From NCBI GenBank assembly GCA_023267245.1, contig JAHFNP010000025.1:1-7591 (forward strand): a stretch of DNA of 7,591 nt. Direction: 5' to 3'. A program made the position numbers and the translations under genes. The notes beneath the pieces are model-generated. The model searched no databases. It was not told the DNA's origin and saw only the letters and a program-made list of their open reading frames with translations. Numbering within the stretch: the first letter of the stretch is position 1; every line of letters begins with the position of its first letter. Of this stretch, positions 1 through 5,703 are shown piece by piece. Source of the stretch: Candidatus Nomurabacteria bacterium. Its GTDB lineage: Bacteria; Patescibacteriota; Minisyncoccia; Phycocordibacterales; UBA9973.

Positions 1-26
1 TTTTTCTAATAGGGATTTGAATAAAA

Positions 27-659
27 TTAATTATTTTCTTTTAGTTTCTTTAATCCTAAAATAAGATAGTGACTATAAAAAACAAACTGCTCTCCGGCAA
101 AAGCAATGAAATTTTCCTTTTCGTATTTATAAATAAAATCATCGGCAATGGTTGAAGGTAAAATTTCTTTATTTTCTTCCACAAAAGTTTTTATTTCCTC
201 AAAGGATTTTTCTTTTTTTGCAGATCCATTGAAAACAATACGGGCAGCAAATATGTAATTTATAAAAGAAAGATGAAAGTAAATAGTTTCAAAATCATTG
301 TTGCCGCCCAACGCCATTTTTTTTAATTCTCCAACCGCCGAACTCATGAGAGTTTTCCAATTTAGTCCAAATTCGATGCAAGCATGTGCAAACATAAAAC
401 TTTTTTCAGGACAGAGATTATTTTTCAGTCTGAAATCATTATGAACTTCTTGATTAAAATCAAAACGAAATTGTGCCGAAAGATTTTTGCCTCTATTTAA
501 TCTCCATATTCCATGGTAATAAATGTGTTTTAAGGGATTTATTTGTGACCTGCTCACCCTACTTTTTTTAAAAATAGGGTGATTTACAAATCCATCAATT
601 TTTATATTCCCTACTTCATCCAGGGAAACAATTTTTATTTCTTTGTATGAACTATGCAT
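27..659 (-). CDS. Hypothetical protein, 210 aa, AT-rich gene
   Basis: I do not recognise this protein and assign no function. It is predicted to be soluble: no signal peptide and no clear membrane segment, although the middle and C-terminal parts are rich in aromatic and aliphatic residues (for example FINYIFAARIVF, about residues 132-143). Residues 1-80 are basic and probably beta-rich, and the rest looks mainly helical. There are only two cysteines (about 83 and 94), not arranged as a metal site. It is read in the same direction as priA, 127 bases downstream of it, but candidate promoters in the gap suggest its own transcript. The ATG at 657-659 has no Shine-Dalgarno; its leader is A-rich. 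Base composition is visibly more AT-rich than priA and codons ending in A or T dominate, as in the genes at 2825-3235 and 5200-5670, so recent acquisition or relaxed selection is possible. No terminator is visible in the 26 bases left of the stop. Confidence 0.7.
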   Translation of the reverse strand: MHSSYKEIKIVSLDEVGNIKIDGFVNHPIFKKSRVSRSQINPLKHIYYHGIWRLNRGKNLSAQFRFDFNQEVHNDFRLKNNLCPEKSFMFAHACIEFGLNWKTLMSSAVGELKKMALGGNNDFETIYFHLSFINYIFAARIVFNGSAKKEKSFEEIKTFVEENKEILPSTIADDFIYKYEKENFIAFAGEQFVFYSHYLILGLKKLKENN

Positions 660-703
660 ATTTTCTGTTTTTTAAGTTACTGTTTTTGTTCCATTTCTGC
701 CCT

Positions 704-742
704 CAGACTACCATTTGAAGGCTATTTGTCAAAGAAATTATA
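704..742 (-). promoter_or_regulatory. Candidate promoters for the 27-659 gene
   Basis: Two minus-strand candidates lie in the gap after priA. The first is TTGACA at 732-727, 16 bases from TAGTCT (710-705), giving a leader of about 40 bases. The second is a perfect TATAAT at 742-737 with no good -35; its -35 region would fall inside the palindrome at 752-771. I cannot choose between them from sequence alone. The other bases of the 660-786 gap show nothing else I can support. Confidence 0.4.
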
Positions 743-751
743 TTGAATCTA

Positions 752-771
752 ATCTACGCCATGGCGTAGAT
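752..771. repeat. Perfect 20-bp palindrome (operator or hairpin)
   Basis: ATCTACGCCATGGCGTAGAT reads identically on both strands. As RNA it forms an 8-bp stem with a CATG loop, 15 bases after the priA stop. No T-tract follows on either strand, so it is a poor intrinsic terminator. It overlaps the -35 zone of the TATAAT at 742-737, which fits an operator for a dimeric DNA-binding protein. A mRNA 3'-end stabilising hairpin for priA is the alternative. Confidence 0.6.
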
Positions 772-786
772 ATGAAAAACAATATT

Positions 787-2712
787 TTAAAGCAAATCAT
801 CAGGATCTATTTGGACGTTAAAAGACTGGGAAAGGGATTTGAGTTTATAGAGCAGGGTTTGGTCGAGTGAGCCGTTCGAGGATATTTCCGGCAGGGACCA
901 ATTTTCTTTTTTTATTTTGATGAGCGCATTTAATATGTACAGATTTTTGACTCTTGGGATAAAGGCGCGGTAGACCATTGGATCATAATCCTTTAAAAGA
1001 GTTTCGATTAAAGCCTGTGACTTTATTACAGCTTCTTTTGTCCCGCGCAAAGTTATTTTGATCAGAACGGAAAACGGCGGGTAGTTGAACTTTTCCCGGT
1101 TCTCGAATTCATCTCTGAAAAATTGCGCCAAGTTGCCGCTCAGGAAATAGCTTAAAGTCAGGTCTTTTGGATTTCTGGTTTGAATCATAAAACTTTTCTC
1201 GGCCAAGCCGCTTAAATTTACAAGGAGGTGGACTATTTTTTCGCCCATCCGGAAATCCGGAATAGAGAAAAGGGAATCGAAAGAGACGACGGCTGTGTTT
1301 TCGATCGGCTGGTCGAGATAGTTGATAGCCATTTCGGTTCCGATCAGTATCGCGCCTTTAGTTTTGTAAAATTCGGCGATTATCTTTTGTGCTTGAGACG
1401 GAGTCTTGGCCGTGTCTTTATCAAGCAATAAAATAGTCCGGTCCGGCCATTTTTTCTCCGCTTCTTTCCTCACCAGATCCGTGCCGATACCGAGCGCGGC
1501 CAAGTTCCAGCTTTGGCAAGTGCCGCAGACCGCCTTGGCGTCCTTTTTATTCCGGCACCTGTGACAGATGTAGATTCTTTGTTTGGACTCACTCTGATAG
1601 AGGACCATCGGCGCTTCGCAAGAGTCGCACAGAAATGGTTTTTTGCAATCGTTGCAGATAGTGATCGGCGCCAGCCCTTTTCTTAAAACGAAAAGAAAGC
1701 TTCTTTCTCCGAGTCGCAAAGCCTCATTCAGTTTTTCTTCAAGTTCCGGACTTAATATTTTAAACTTCTTTTCTTCGCCTTCGACTTTCTCGAGGCTGAT
1801 AAGTTCTTTTTGATTGCGGATTCCGGCGCGGAAGGAGATCGGCAAGACTTCACCGAGCTCCTGATCCTGCCGTCTTTTCAAAGTTTCGGCGCGGACGAGC
1901 GTGTCGGCAAAGATTATTTTTAAATTCAAATCCTTCGATAAGACTTCCGCCAAGAGTCGCAGGTCGATCGACGGCCGGCTCATCATCTTGTATGAATTTG
2001 AACTTTCTTTTTCTATGATCATCGCCGACAAATCCTGCCTGGCGAGGAAAAGGTAGTACGGAGAGACGAGGATGAGGACCGGATGGTCTTCCTTTGCGAG
2101 CTTGTTGTATCTTTTCATAAAATCCTTTTTGCCTATCTCATTATGGAAGATATAAACATAATCCTCGATGCCTTTGGTTATGAGAGGGGCGAAATATTCT
2201 ATATCTTTATATGTTGGCAGGCAGATCAGGACAGATTTTTTCTTGGCGAAAGATTCGCGGACAAATGTCTTGTAGAAGGAGATGCGCTCTTCGGTCGCGC
2301 TTTGGAGTATCAATTTCTCCTGCTTCAGATTGCTTCGCTCTGTCCCGTCTTGATTCTCATACGGCAGAAGTTTTTCATGGCATTCGAGGAAAACTTTCGG
2401 TATCAGGGTCGAGAGAGTTTCAGCGGCCGTCGAAGCGTAGTAGTCTTTTATTTTATCCGCTGAGCGCAAGAATGCGTCTGACAGATTTATTTTACCCTTT
2501 ACCTTTTCTATTTTCTTCAGCCGGAAGAGGGAAGACTTCACTTCGGATTTATTTCTAGATACGTCTTCGAGGTCTACTACCAACGCGTCGATGATTTTCT
2601 TTCTGACCGGCACGGAGACGATACTTCCTAGATCTATATCTCGGGCGGTGAAGTATGACAAACTTTCCTTTTTTAAGCCTTTGGTAAGAGGTATGACTTT
2701 GACGACTTTCAT
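787..2712 (-). CDS. priA: PriA-like primosomal protein N' with degenerate ATPase motifs
   Basis: PriA recognises stalled forks and loads the replicative helicase for restart. The N-terminal 110 residues match the PriA 3'-DNA-end-binding domain (GSIVSVPV at 29-36, DYYASTAAETL at 90-100). The zinc module is intact, with paired cysteines at 353/356, 362/365, 383/386 and 396/399, followed by LGIGTDLV and ILLLDKDT as in PriA. The helicase motifs are ruined. The GVTGSGKT site aligns with QSATEERI (137-144, lysine to R143), the DEEH box with EKES (234-237) and GSATP with ADTLV (269-273). In motif V only GTEM (458-461) survives, and GRAGR of motif VI is gone. SSNSYK (237-242) still marks the family. 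At 641 aa it is shorter than the roughly 730 aa E. coli protein, partly because the segment of the winged-helix domain and Q motif is nearly absent (about 110-133). There is no frameshift, so the protein looks maintained. Family assignment is strong; loss of ATPase activity is inferred. Confidence 0.88.
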   Translation of the reverse strand: MKVVKVIPLTKGLKKESLSYFTARDIDLGSIVSVPVRKKIIDALVVDLEDVSRNKSEVKSSLFRLKKIEKVKGKINLSDAFLRSADKIKDYYASTAAETLSTLIPKVFLECHEKLLPYENQDGTERSNLKQEKLILQSATEERISFYKTFVRESFAKKKSVLICLPTYKDIEYFAPLITKGIEDYVYIFHNEIGKKDFMKRYNKLAKEDHPVLILVSPYYLFLARQDLSAMIIEKESSNSYKMMSRPSIDLRLLAEVLSKDLNLKIIFADTLVRAETLKRRQDQELGEVLPISFRAGIRNQKELISLEKVEGEEKKFKILSPELEEKLNEALRLGERSFLFVLRKGLAPITICNDCKKPFLCDSCEAPMVLYQSESKQRIYICHRCRNKKDAKAVCGTCQSWNLAALGIGTDLVRKEAEKKWPDRTILLLDKDTAKTPSQAQKIIAEFYKTKGAILIGTEMAINYLDQPIENTAVVSFDSLFSIPDFRMGEKIVHLLVNLSGLAEKSFMIQTRNPKDLTLSYFLSGNLAQFFRDEFENREKFNYPPFSVLIKITLRGTKEAVIKSQALIETLLKDYDPMVYRAFIPRVKNLYILNALIKIKKENWSLPEISSNGSLDQTLLYKLKSLSQSFNVQIDPDDLL

Positions 2713-2718
2713 GTTTTA

Positions 2719-2727
2719 AGATTAACA
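2719..2727 (-). promoter_or_regulatory. Extended -10 promoter for leaderless priA mRNA
   Basis: On the minus strand TGTTAATCT (2727-2719) fits the extended -10 pattern TGNTANNNT. Only six bases separate it from the priA ATG at 2712, so transcription should begin at or within a base or two of the start codon. No Shine-Dalgarno precedes the ATG. A TATAAT at 2778-2773 is an alternative promoter that would give a leader of about 50 bases. Confidence 0.5.
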
Positions 2728-2748
2728 AATTAAGGGATTTTTATCGCA

Positions 2749-2777
2749 TTGACAAAGTCATTAATTTCCGATATTAT
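2749..2777 (+). promoter_or_regulatory. Promoter of the 2825 membrane protein gene
   Basis: A perfect TTGACA (2749-2754) lies 17 bases before TATTAT (2772-2777), close to the housekeeping sigma consensus. Transcription should start near 2784, leaving a leader of about 40 bases without a Shine-Dalgarno. The -35 box is part of a small inverted repeat, TGAC-AAA-GTCA (2750-2760), which could be an operator half-site pair. The same AT-rich block holds TATAAT on the other strand, so divergent promoters may overlap here. Confidence 0.7.
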
Positions 2778-2824
2778 ACTCACCAGAATAATTCAAAAAT
2801 AACTCTTTAAAAAACCTATATAAA

Positions 2825-3235
2825 ATGAAGAAAAAGAAAAAAAGTTCAGTAATTTTTTTTAGAATTTTTTTATTAATTTTTGTTATTGGCATATCAACAA
2901 TTCTTTGTCGTTGTTACATAAAAGGAATAGAAGATAATATTGTTAATTTAGGAATAATTATTCTTATTTTAAGCACAATCCCTTTTGCTATGGGTATGTC
3001 CAATATTTCTGTTTCTAAGGACAACTATGTGACCAAAAAACAAATTAAAAAATTCACCCATATCAGTGTTATTGCAAGAGTAAGTTCATATTCTCCCGTG
3101 AAGGATGAAAAAAAGATTTTTCATATAAGATACACTAATGGTGTTTTTGATTTTCTTAAAGAAAAAGAAAATCTGGATGCAGGAGAAACTTACATTGTTA
3201 ACAATAAGAATGAATGGGAAAAAGTAGAAATTTAA
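2825..3235 (+). CDS. Small membrane protein with two N-terminal helices, unknown function
   Basis: This 136-aa protein starts with a lysine-rich stretch (MKKKKKSS). A first hydrophobic helix covers about residues 9-28 and a second about 40-58, joined by a short loop with a CRC motif. The remaining 75 or so residues form a basic, probably beta-rich soluble domain ending in GETYIV and EWEKVEI. By the positive-inside rule both the N-terminus and the C-terminal domain should be cytoplasmic. I recognise no family; a DUF3592- or NfeD-like small beta domain crossed my mind but I cannot support it. The gene is much more AT-rich than priA and mreB on either side. It is a single-gene unit with its own promoter (2749-2777) and a strong terminator 15 bases after the stop. 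The ATG has no Shine-Dalgarno. Confidence 0.7.
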   Translation: MKKKKKSSVIFFRIFLLIFVIGISTILCRCYIKGIEDNIVNLGIIILILSTIPFAMGMSNISVSKDNYVTKKQIKKFTHISVIARVSSYSPVKDEKKIFHIRYTNGVFDFLKEKENLDAGETYIVNNKNEWEKVEI

Positions 3236-3249
3236 GAGATTTTTAGGAC

Positions 3250-3286
3250 AAACCCGCTACTGTATAGTATAGTAGCGGGTTTTTTT
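3250..3286 (+). terminator. Intrinsic terminator after the 2825-3235 gene
   Basis: A 12-bp perfect stem (3250-3261 paired with 3271-3282, core CCCGCTACT / AGTAGCGGG) has a 9-base loop and runs directly into a T-tract (3280-3287). The stop codon is 15 bases upstream. It insulates mreB, whose promoter begins eight bases past the T-tract. Confidence 0.92.
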
Positions 3287-3293
3287 ATTTTTA

Positions 3294-3302
3294 TGCTATA
3301 TT
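3294..3302 (+). promoter_or_regulatory. Extended -10 promoter of mreB
   Basis: TGCTATATT matches TGNTATAAT at all but one position. No -35 is expected because the terminator stem occupies that region. With the usual 6-8 base spacing, transcription begins at about 3309. That is downstream of the ATG at 3304 and about four bases before the ATG at 3313, so the site helps decide the mreB start. Confidence 0.6.
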
Positions 3303-3312
3303 TATGAATGTT

Positions 3313-4326
3313 ATGGGATTTTTCTCACCAAAATTAGGGATTGATTTGGGTACCGCCAATACTCTCGTCTTCGTGCCGGGCAAGGGTATCGTTTTGAACG
3401 AACCTTCGGTTGTCGCTGTTTCCGAGCAGGACAATAAAGTCTTGGCTATCGGCGTCGAAGCAAAAGACATGATCGGCAAGACGCCTGACAGCATTATCGC
3501 TTACCGTCCGATGAAAGACGGCGTGATCGCGGACTATCGCGTGACCGAGGCGATGCTCCGCTATTTTATAAATAAAGCTTTGGGACGATTTAATTTCTTC
3601 AAGCCGGATGTGATGATCTCGGTTCCGGCCGGCGTCACTTCGACCGAGAGGCGGGCTGTGATCGAAGCCGCCATCAAGGCCGGCGCCAAGAACGCTTATG
3701 TCGTCAAAGAGCCGATCTTGGCCGCGATCGGCGCCGGTATTCCTATCCATGAATCCAAAGGACACATGGTTGTCGACATCGGCGGCGGTACGACCGATGT
3801 CGCCGTCATATCTTTGGGCGGGATCGTCGCTTGCACATCAGTCAAATGCGCCGGCAATAAGCTCGACCAGGCGATCGCCGACTATATTAAAAAGACATTC
3901 AACCTAGCTATAGGAGATAAGACCGCGGAAGAAGTAAAAATCAGAATCGGTTCCGCTGTGCCAGTCGAAGAGGAAATCACTATGACGATCAAGGGGCGAG
4001 ACTTTATCCAAGGACTTCCAAGGTCGGCGCAAATCTCAACCAATGAGATCGTCCGAGCCCTCGATCAGGAGCTCAATCAGATGATCAAGGCAATTAAAGA
4101 TGTTTTACAGGACGCCCCGCCGGAAATTTCTTCCGACATTATAGACACCGGTATTATTATGACCGGCGGTTCGAGCCAGCTCCGCAATTTGCCTGATCTC
4201 GTTTTCAGGAAGACTGGTGTTAAAGCGACTCTTGCTGACGACGCTCTCTACTGCGTCGCCAAGGGTACGGGTATCGCTCTCGAACATTTGGATGTTTACA
4301 AAAAGACGATTATTAGTAAACGATAG
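3313..4326 (+). CDS. mreB: Rod shape-determining actin homologue MreB
   Basis: MreB polymerises in an ATP-dependent way under the inner membrane and guides lateral cell-wall synthesis. From the chosen start the protein is 337 aa, normal for the family. It carries the phosphate-1 loop (LGIDLGTANTLVFV), KGIVLNEPSVVAV, the conserved EP of VVKEPILAAIGAG, the phosphate-2 loop DIGGGTTDVAVISLGGIV and an adenosine-site glycine motif, MTGGSSQLRNL. The TTD form resembles Mbl-type paralogues, whereas many MreB proteins have TTE. The N-terminal GFF could insert in the membrane. I start at the ATG at 3313 (MGFFSPKLGIDLG) because homologues begin this way and the promoter at 3294-3302 would place the upstream ATG (3304, MNVMGFF) before the transcript. 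No Shine-Dalgarno is present for either. mreC, mreD, rodA and a PBP2 gene are not adjacent; holB follows after 122 bases. Confidence 0.95.
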   Translation: MGFFSPKLGIDLGTANTLVFVPGKGIVLNEPSVVAVSEQDNKVLAIGVEAKDMIGKTPDSIIAYRPMKDGVIADYRVTEAMLRYFINKALGRFNFFKPDVMISVPAGVTSTERRAVIEAAIKAGAKNAYVVKEPILAAIGAGIPIHESKGHMVVDIGGGTTDVAVISLGGIVACTSVKCAGNKLDQAIADYIKKTFNLAIGDKTAEEVKIRIGSAVPVEEEITMTIKGRDFIQGLPRSAQISTNEIVRALDQELNQMIKAIKDVLQDAPPEISSDIIDTGIIMTGGSSQLRNLPDLVFRKTGVKATLADDALYCVAKGTGIALEHLDVYKKTIISKR

Positions 4327-4347
4327 TATTGTAAATATTATAGAAAA

Positions 4348-4388
4348 TGCATTCTAGAAATGCACGCATAAAATTCTACTGAATTTTT
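4348..4388 (+). terminator. Weak tandem hairpins after mreB
   Basis: Two small stems follow the mreB stop. TGCATT (4348-4353) pairs with AATGCA (4359-4364) around a CTAGA loop. AAAATTC (4370-4376) pairs with GAATTTT (4381-4387) around TACT and ends in a run of five T. Both are AT-rich, so termination would be weak, and read-through from mreB into holB is possible. Confidence 0.35.
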
Positions 4389-4417
4389 GCTCTGCTCGCG
4401 CCAGTCGCGCTGCGCAA
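4387..4417. repeat. GC-rich imperfect palindrome in the mreB-holB spacer
   Basis: Within an AT-rich spacer this segment is abruptly GC-rich. Its ends TTGC and GCAA are complementary, and the centre GCGC-CAGTC-GCGC can form a small stem; the flanks between pair only partly. It resembles a dispersed REP-like element, but one window cannot show whether it recurs. A TACATT at 4431-4436, 12 bases before the holB ATG, is a weak -10 candidate for holB. Confidence 0.3.
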
Positions 4418-4448
4418 GGCATTTCAAAAATACATTTTCTTTCATATT

Positions 4449-5168
4449 ATGAATTTAGATATAAACAATCTCCACCATGCTTATTTGATCGAAGGCGACC
4501 CGAAGGCCGTCGCGGCGGAGATAATTTCTTTCTTGGAAGATTCCGGCGTAAAGTGCTCCGGCAATCCGGATGTCTGTCAGGAATTTTTTGAAACTCTTTC
4601 GATCGATGACAGCCGAGCGCTTAAGAGTCTGGAAGCAGAGAAAGCGACTAAAGGAAATAAAAAGTTTTTTATAATTGGGAGCCATTTTTTTACTCGCGAA
4701 GCTTTGAATTCACTACTTAAAATATTGGAAGAGCCGACTGTCGGCGCGCATTTTTTCTTGATTACGCCGAGCCCGCACCTTATTATAGACACGCTTCGAT
4801 CGCGAATGTCTTTCATCGGAAATAGTGATAGGAATATTGATAAAGATACAGCAGAGGAGGCGGAAACTTTTTTAAAATCAAATAAAAAGAAAAGAATCGA
4901 ACTGATCGAAAAGTTTATCAAGAAATACAAAGACGGCGAGGAGAGCTCGCTCCGCTCGGAGGGCCTGAAGCTTTTGAATGCTATTGAAAAGAATCTTTAT
5001 GAGGCGGAAAAAGGTCGAACCTTAGGAATTCAAAAAGGTTCGACCTTGGGGAGCCAAATTTTTGAATTTGAAGAAATAGAAAAGATCCGGGGATATTTAT
5101 CCGACCGCGGGGCGTCGATCAAAATGTTGCTCGAACACCTAGCTTTAGCTTTACCTGAATTGAAATAA
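4449..5168 (+). CDS. holB: Minimal DNA polymerase III delta' subunit (clamp loader)
   Basis: The delta' subunit is the stator of the clamp-loader complex that places the sliding clamp on primed DNA. Family marks are HHAYLIEGD (9-17), IDDSRALKSL (52-61), FIIGSHFFTREALNSLLKILEEP (central part, 74-96) and FFLITPSPHLIIDTLRSR (102-119); in the last, S118-R119 is the SRC-type arginine position. At 239 aa it is about 100 residues shorter than E. coli delta'. No Walker A follows the HAYLIEG strand, the four-cysteine zinc module is missing, and the Walker B region reads IIGSHFF. Loss of ATP binding is normal for delta', but the missing zinc module and reduced N-terminal region are not typical. The C-terminal collar part is short and contains GRTLG and GSTLG, encoded by an inverted repeat (5011-5047). 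The ATG has no Shine-Dalgarno. A DnaX/tau role is excluded by the absent ATPase motifs. Confidence 0.78.
   Translation: MNLDINNLHHAYLIEGDPKAVAAEIISFLEDSGVKCSGNPDVCQEFFETLSIDDSRALKSLEAEKATKGNKKFFIIGSHFFTREALNSLLKILEEPTVGAHFFLITPSPHLIIDTLRSRMSFIGNSDRNIDKDTAEEAETFLKSNKKKRIELIEKFIKKYKDGEESSLRSEGLKLLNAIEKNLYEAEKGRTLGIQKGSTLGSQIFEFEEIEKIRGYLSDRGASIKMLLEHLALALPELK
5011..5047. repeat. Inverted repeat inside holB
   Basis: AAGGTCGAACCTT (5011-5023) and AAGGTTCGACCTT (5035-5047) are exact reverse complements separated by 11 bases. Each arm is itself nearly palindromic (AAGGT-NNN-ACCTT), so the pair works both as an inverted and as a near-direct repeat. It stays in frame and encodes the doubled GRTLG / GSTLG segment. 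It may be a small palindromic element inserted in the gene. Confidence 0.75.
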
Positions 5169-5198
5169 AAAATACCTCCGACATGTCGGAGGTATTTT
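5169..5198. terminator. Bidirectional terminator between convergent genes
   Basis: This 30-bp stretch is a perfect palindrome: AAAATACCTCCGACA followed by its exact complement. As RNA it gives a 13-bp stem with a CATG loop, with A-runs before and T-runs after on both strands. It fills the gap between the holB stop (5166-5168) and the stop of the minus-strand gene (5200-5202), so one hairpin serves both. Confidence 0.92.
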
Positions 5199-5199
5199 A

Positions 5200-5670
5200 C
5201 TAGATGCTCATAAGGAATTGGATATAAGGATTATTCCTTTTTTCAGATAAATGCGCAATTGATGTTTTTACATGCAGATCGTTAAATTTTTTGTTTTCTG
5301 TAAAAACATAAATTCCAGCTTTATCTGTAGCGGCAATCAATATTGCTTCTGCTATTTCCTTTGAGAAATTTCCGGATATTGAAAGGATTCTTTCTTCTAT
5401 AACTATAGCATTAGCATTTTTAGCTTTTGAGTCTCGATATGAGTTCATTTCTTTTTCGCCAATGAGCAATCTGGCTTCCTTTAATGCGCAAGAATGGTAT
5501 TTTCGGACATCCTTTATTCGATGTCCTACTGCCTTTGCGCTTACAAGTGTTCCGTCATCGCGCTCAATCAAAGCGATATACCCTCCGAGGTGTCCTGATT
5601 TTTTTGGACCCGAAGAAGTATCCATTTTTTCTAAAAAGAAATTAACTTCCTTTATGATTTGATCTTTCAT
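5200..5670 (-). CDS. Hypothetical protein, 156 aa, possible GlcG/HbpS-like fold
   Basis: No family is recognised with confidence. The protein is soluble and has no signal peptide or membrane helix. The visible order is a helix (1-16), a glycine-rich linker, a beta-hairpin stretch GGYIALIERDDGTLVSAKAVG (29-49), a helix around YHSCALKEARLLIGEKE (58-74), a strand NAIVIEERILSISG (87-100) and a helix SKEIAEAILIAATDKAGI (103-120). This order, with a D-G turn in the first hairpin and SG before the last helix, loosely recalls the GlcG/HbpS (DUF336) domain; that is a guess from topology. H50, H59 and the lone C61 are the only obvious candidate ligands in the central part. The gene is more AT-rich than its neighbours, diverges from frr, converges on holB, and has its own good promoter (5704-5732). 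The ATG at 5668-5670 has an A-rich leader without Shine-Dalgarno. Confidence 0.7.
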   Translation of the reverse strand: MKDQIIKEVNFFLEKMDTSSGPKKSGHLGGYIALIERDDGTLVSAKAVGHRIKDVRKYHSCALKEARLLIGEKEMNSYRDSKAKNANAIVIEERILSISGNFSKEIAEAILIAATDKAGIYVFTENKKFNDLHVKTSIAHLSEKRNNPYIQFLMSI

Positions 5671-5703
5671 ATTCTTGTTTTTAAGTTTATTTTTTCTGGT
5701 CAG

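Noticed and set aside
2083..2558. Two open frames on the plus strand opposite priA
   Set aside because: priA is supported by family motifs on the minus strand; these are shadows with low-complexity aromatic stretches.
2773..2778. Minus-strand TATAAT as the main priA promoter
   Set aside because: There is no matching -35 at proper spacing, and the closer TGTTAATCT suits the leaderless layout; it remains possible as a second promoter.
3334..3765. 143-codon minus-strand frame opposite mreB
   Set aside because: Shadow of mreB; rich in D, H and R as expected from reading MreB codons in reverse.
4577..4930. 117-codon minus-strand frame opposite holB with an apparent hydrophobic N-terminus
   Set aside because: holB has clear delta' motifs; the hydrophobicity comes from complementing lysine and glutamate codons.
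5011..5047. The inverted repeat as a transcription terminator or CRISPR repeat
   Set aside because: It lies inside a coding frame, has no T-tract, and there are only two arms with no spacer periodicity.
4449..5168. Calling holB a broken gene because the Walker A is absent
   Set aside because: delta' subunits commonly do not bind ATP, the frame is open throughout, and the other hallmarks are preserved.
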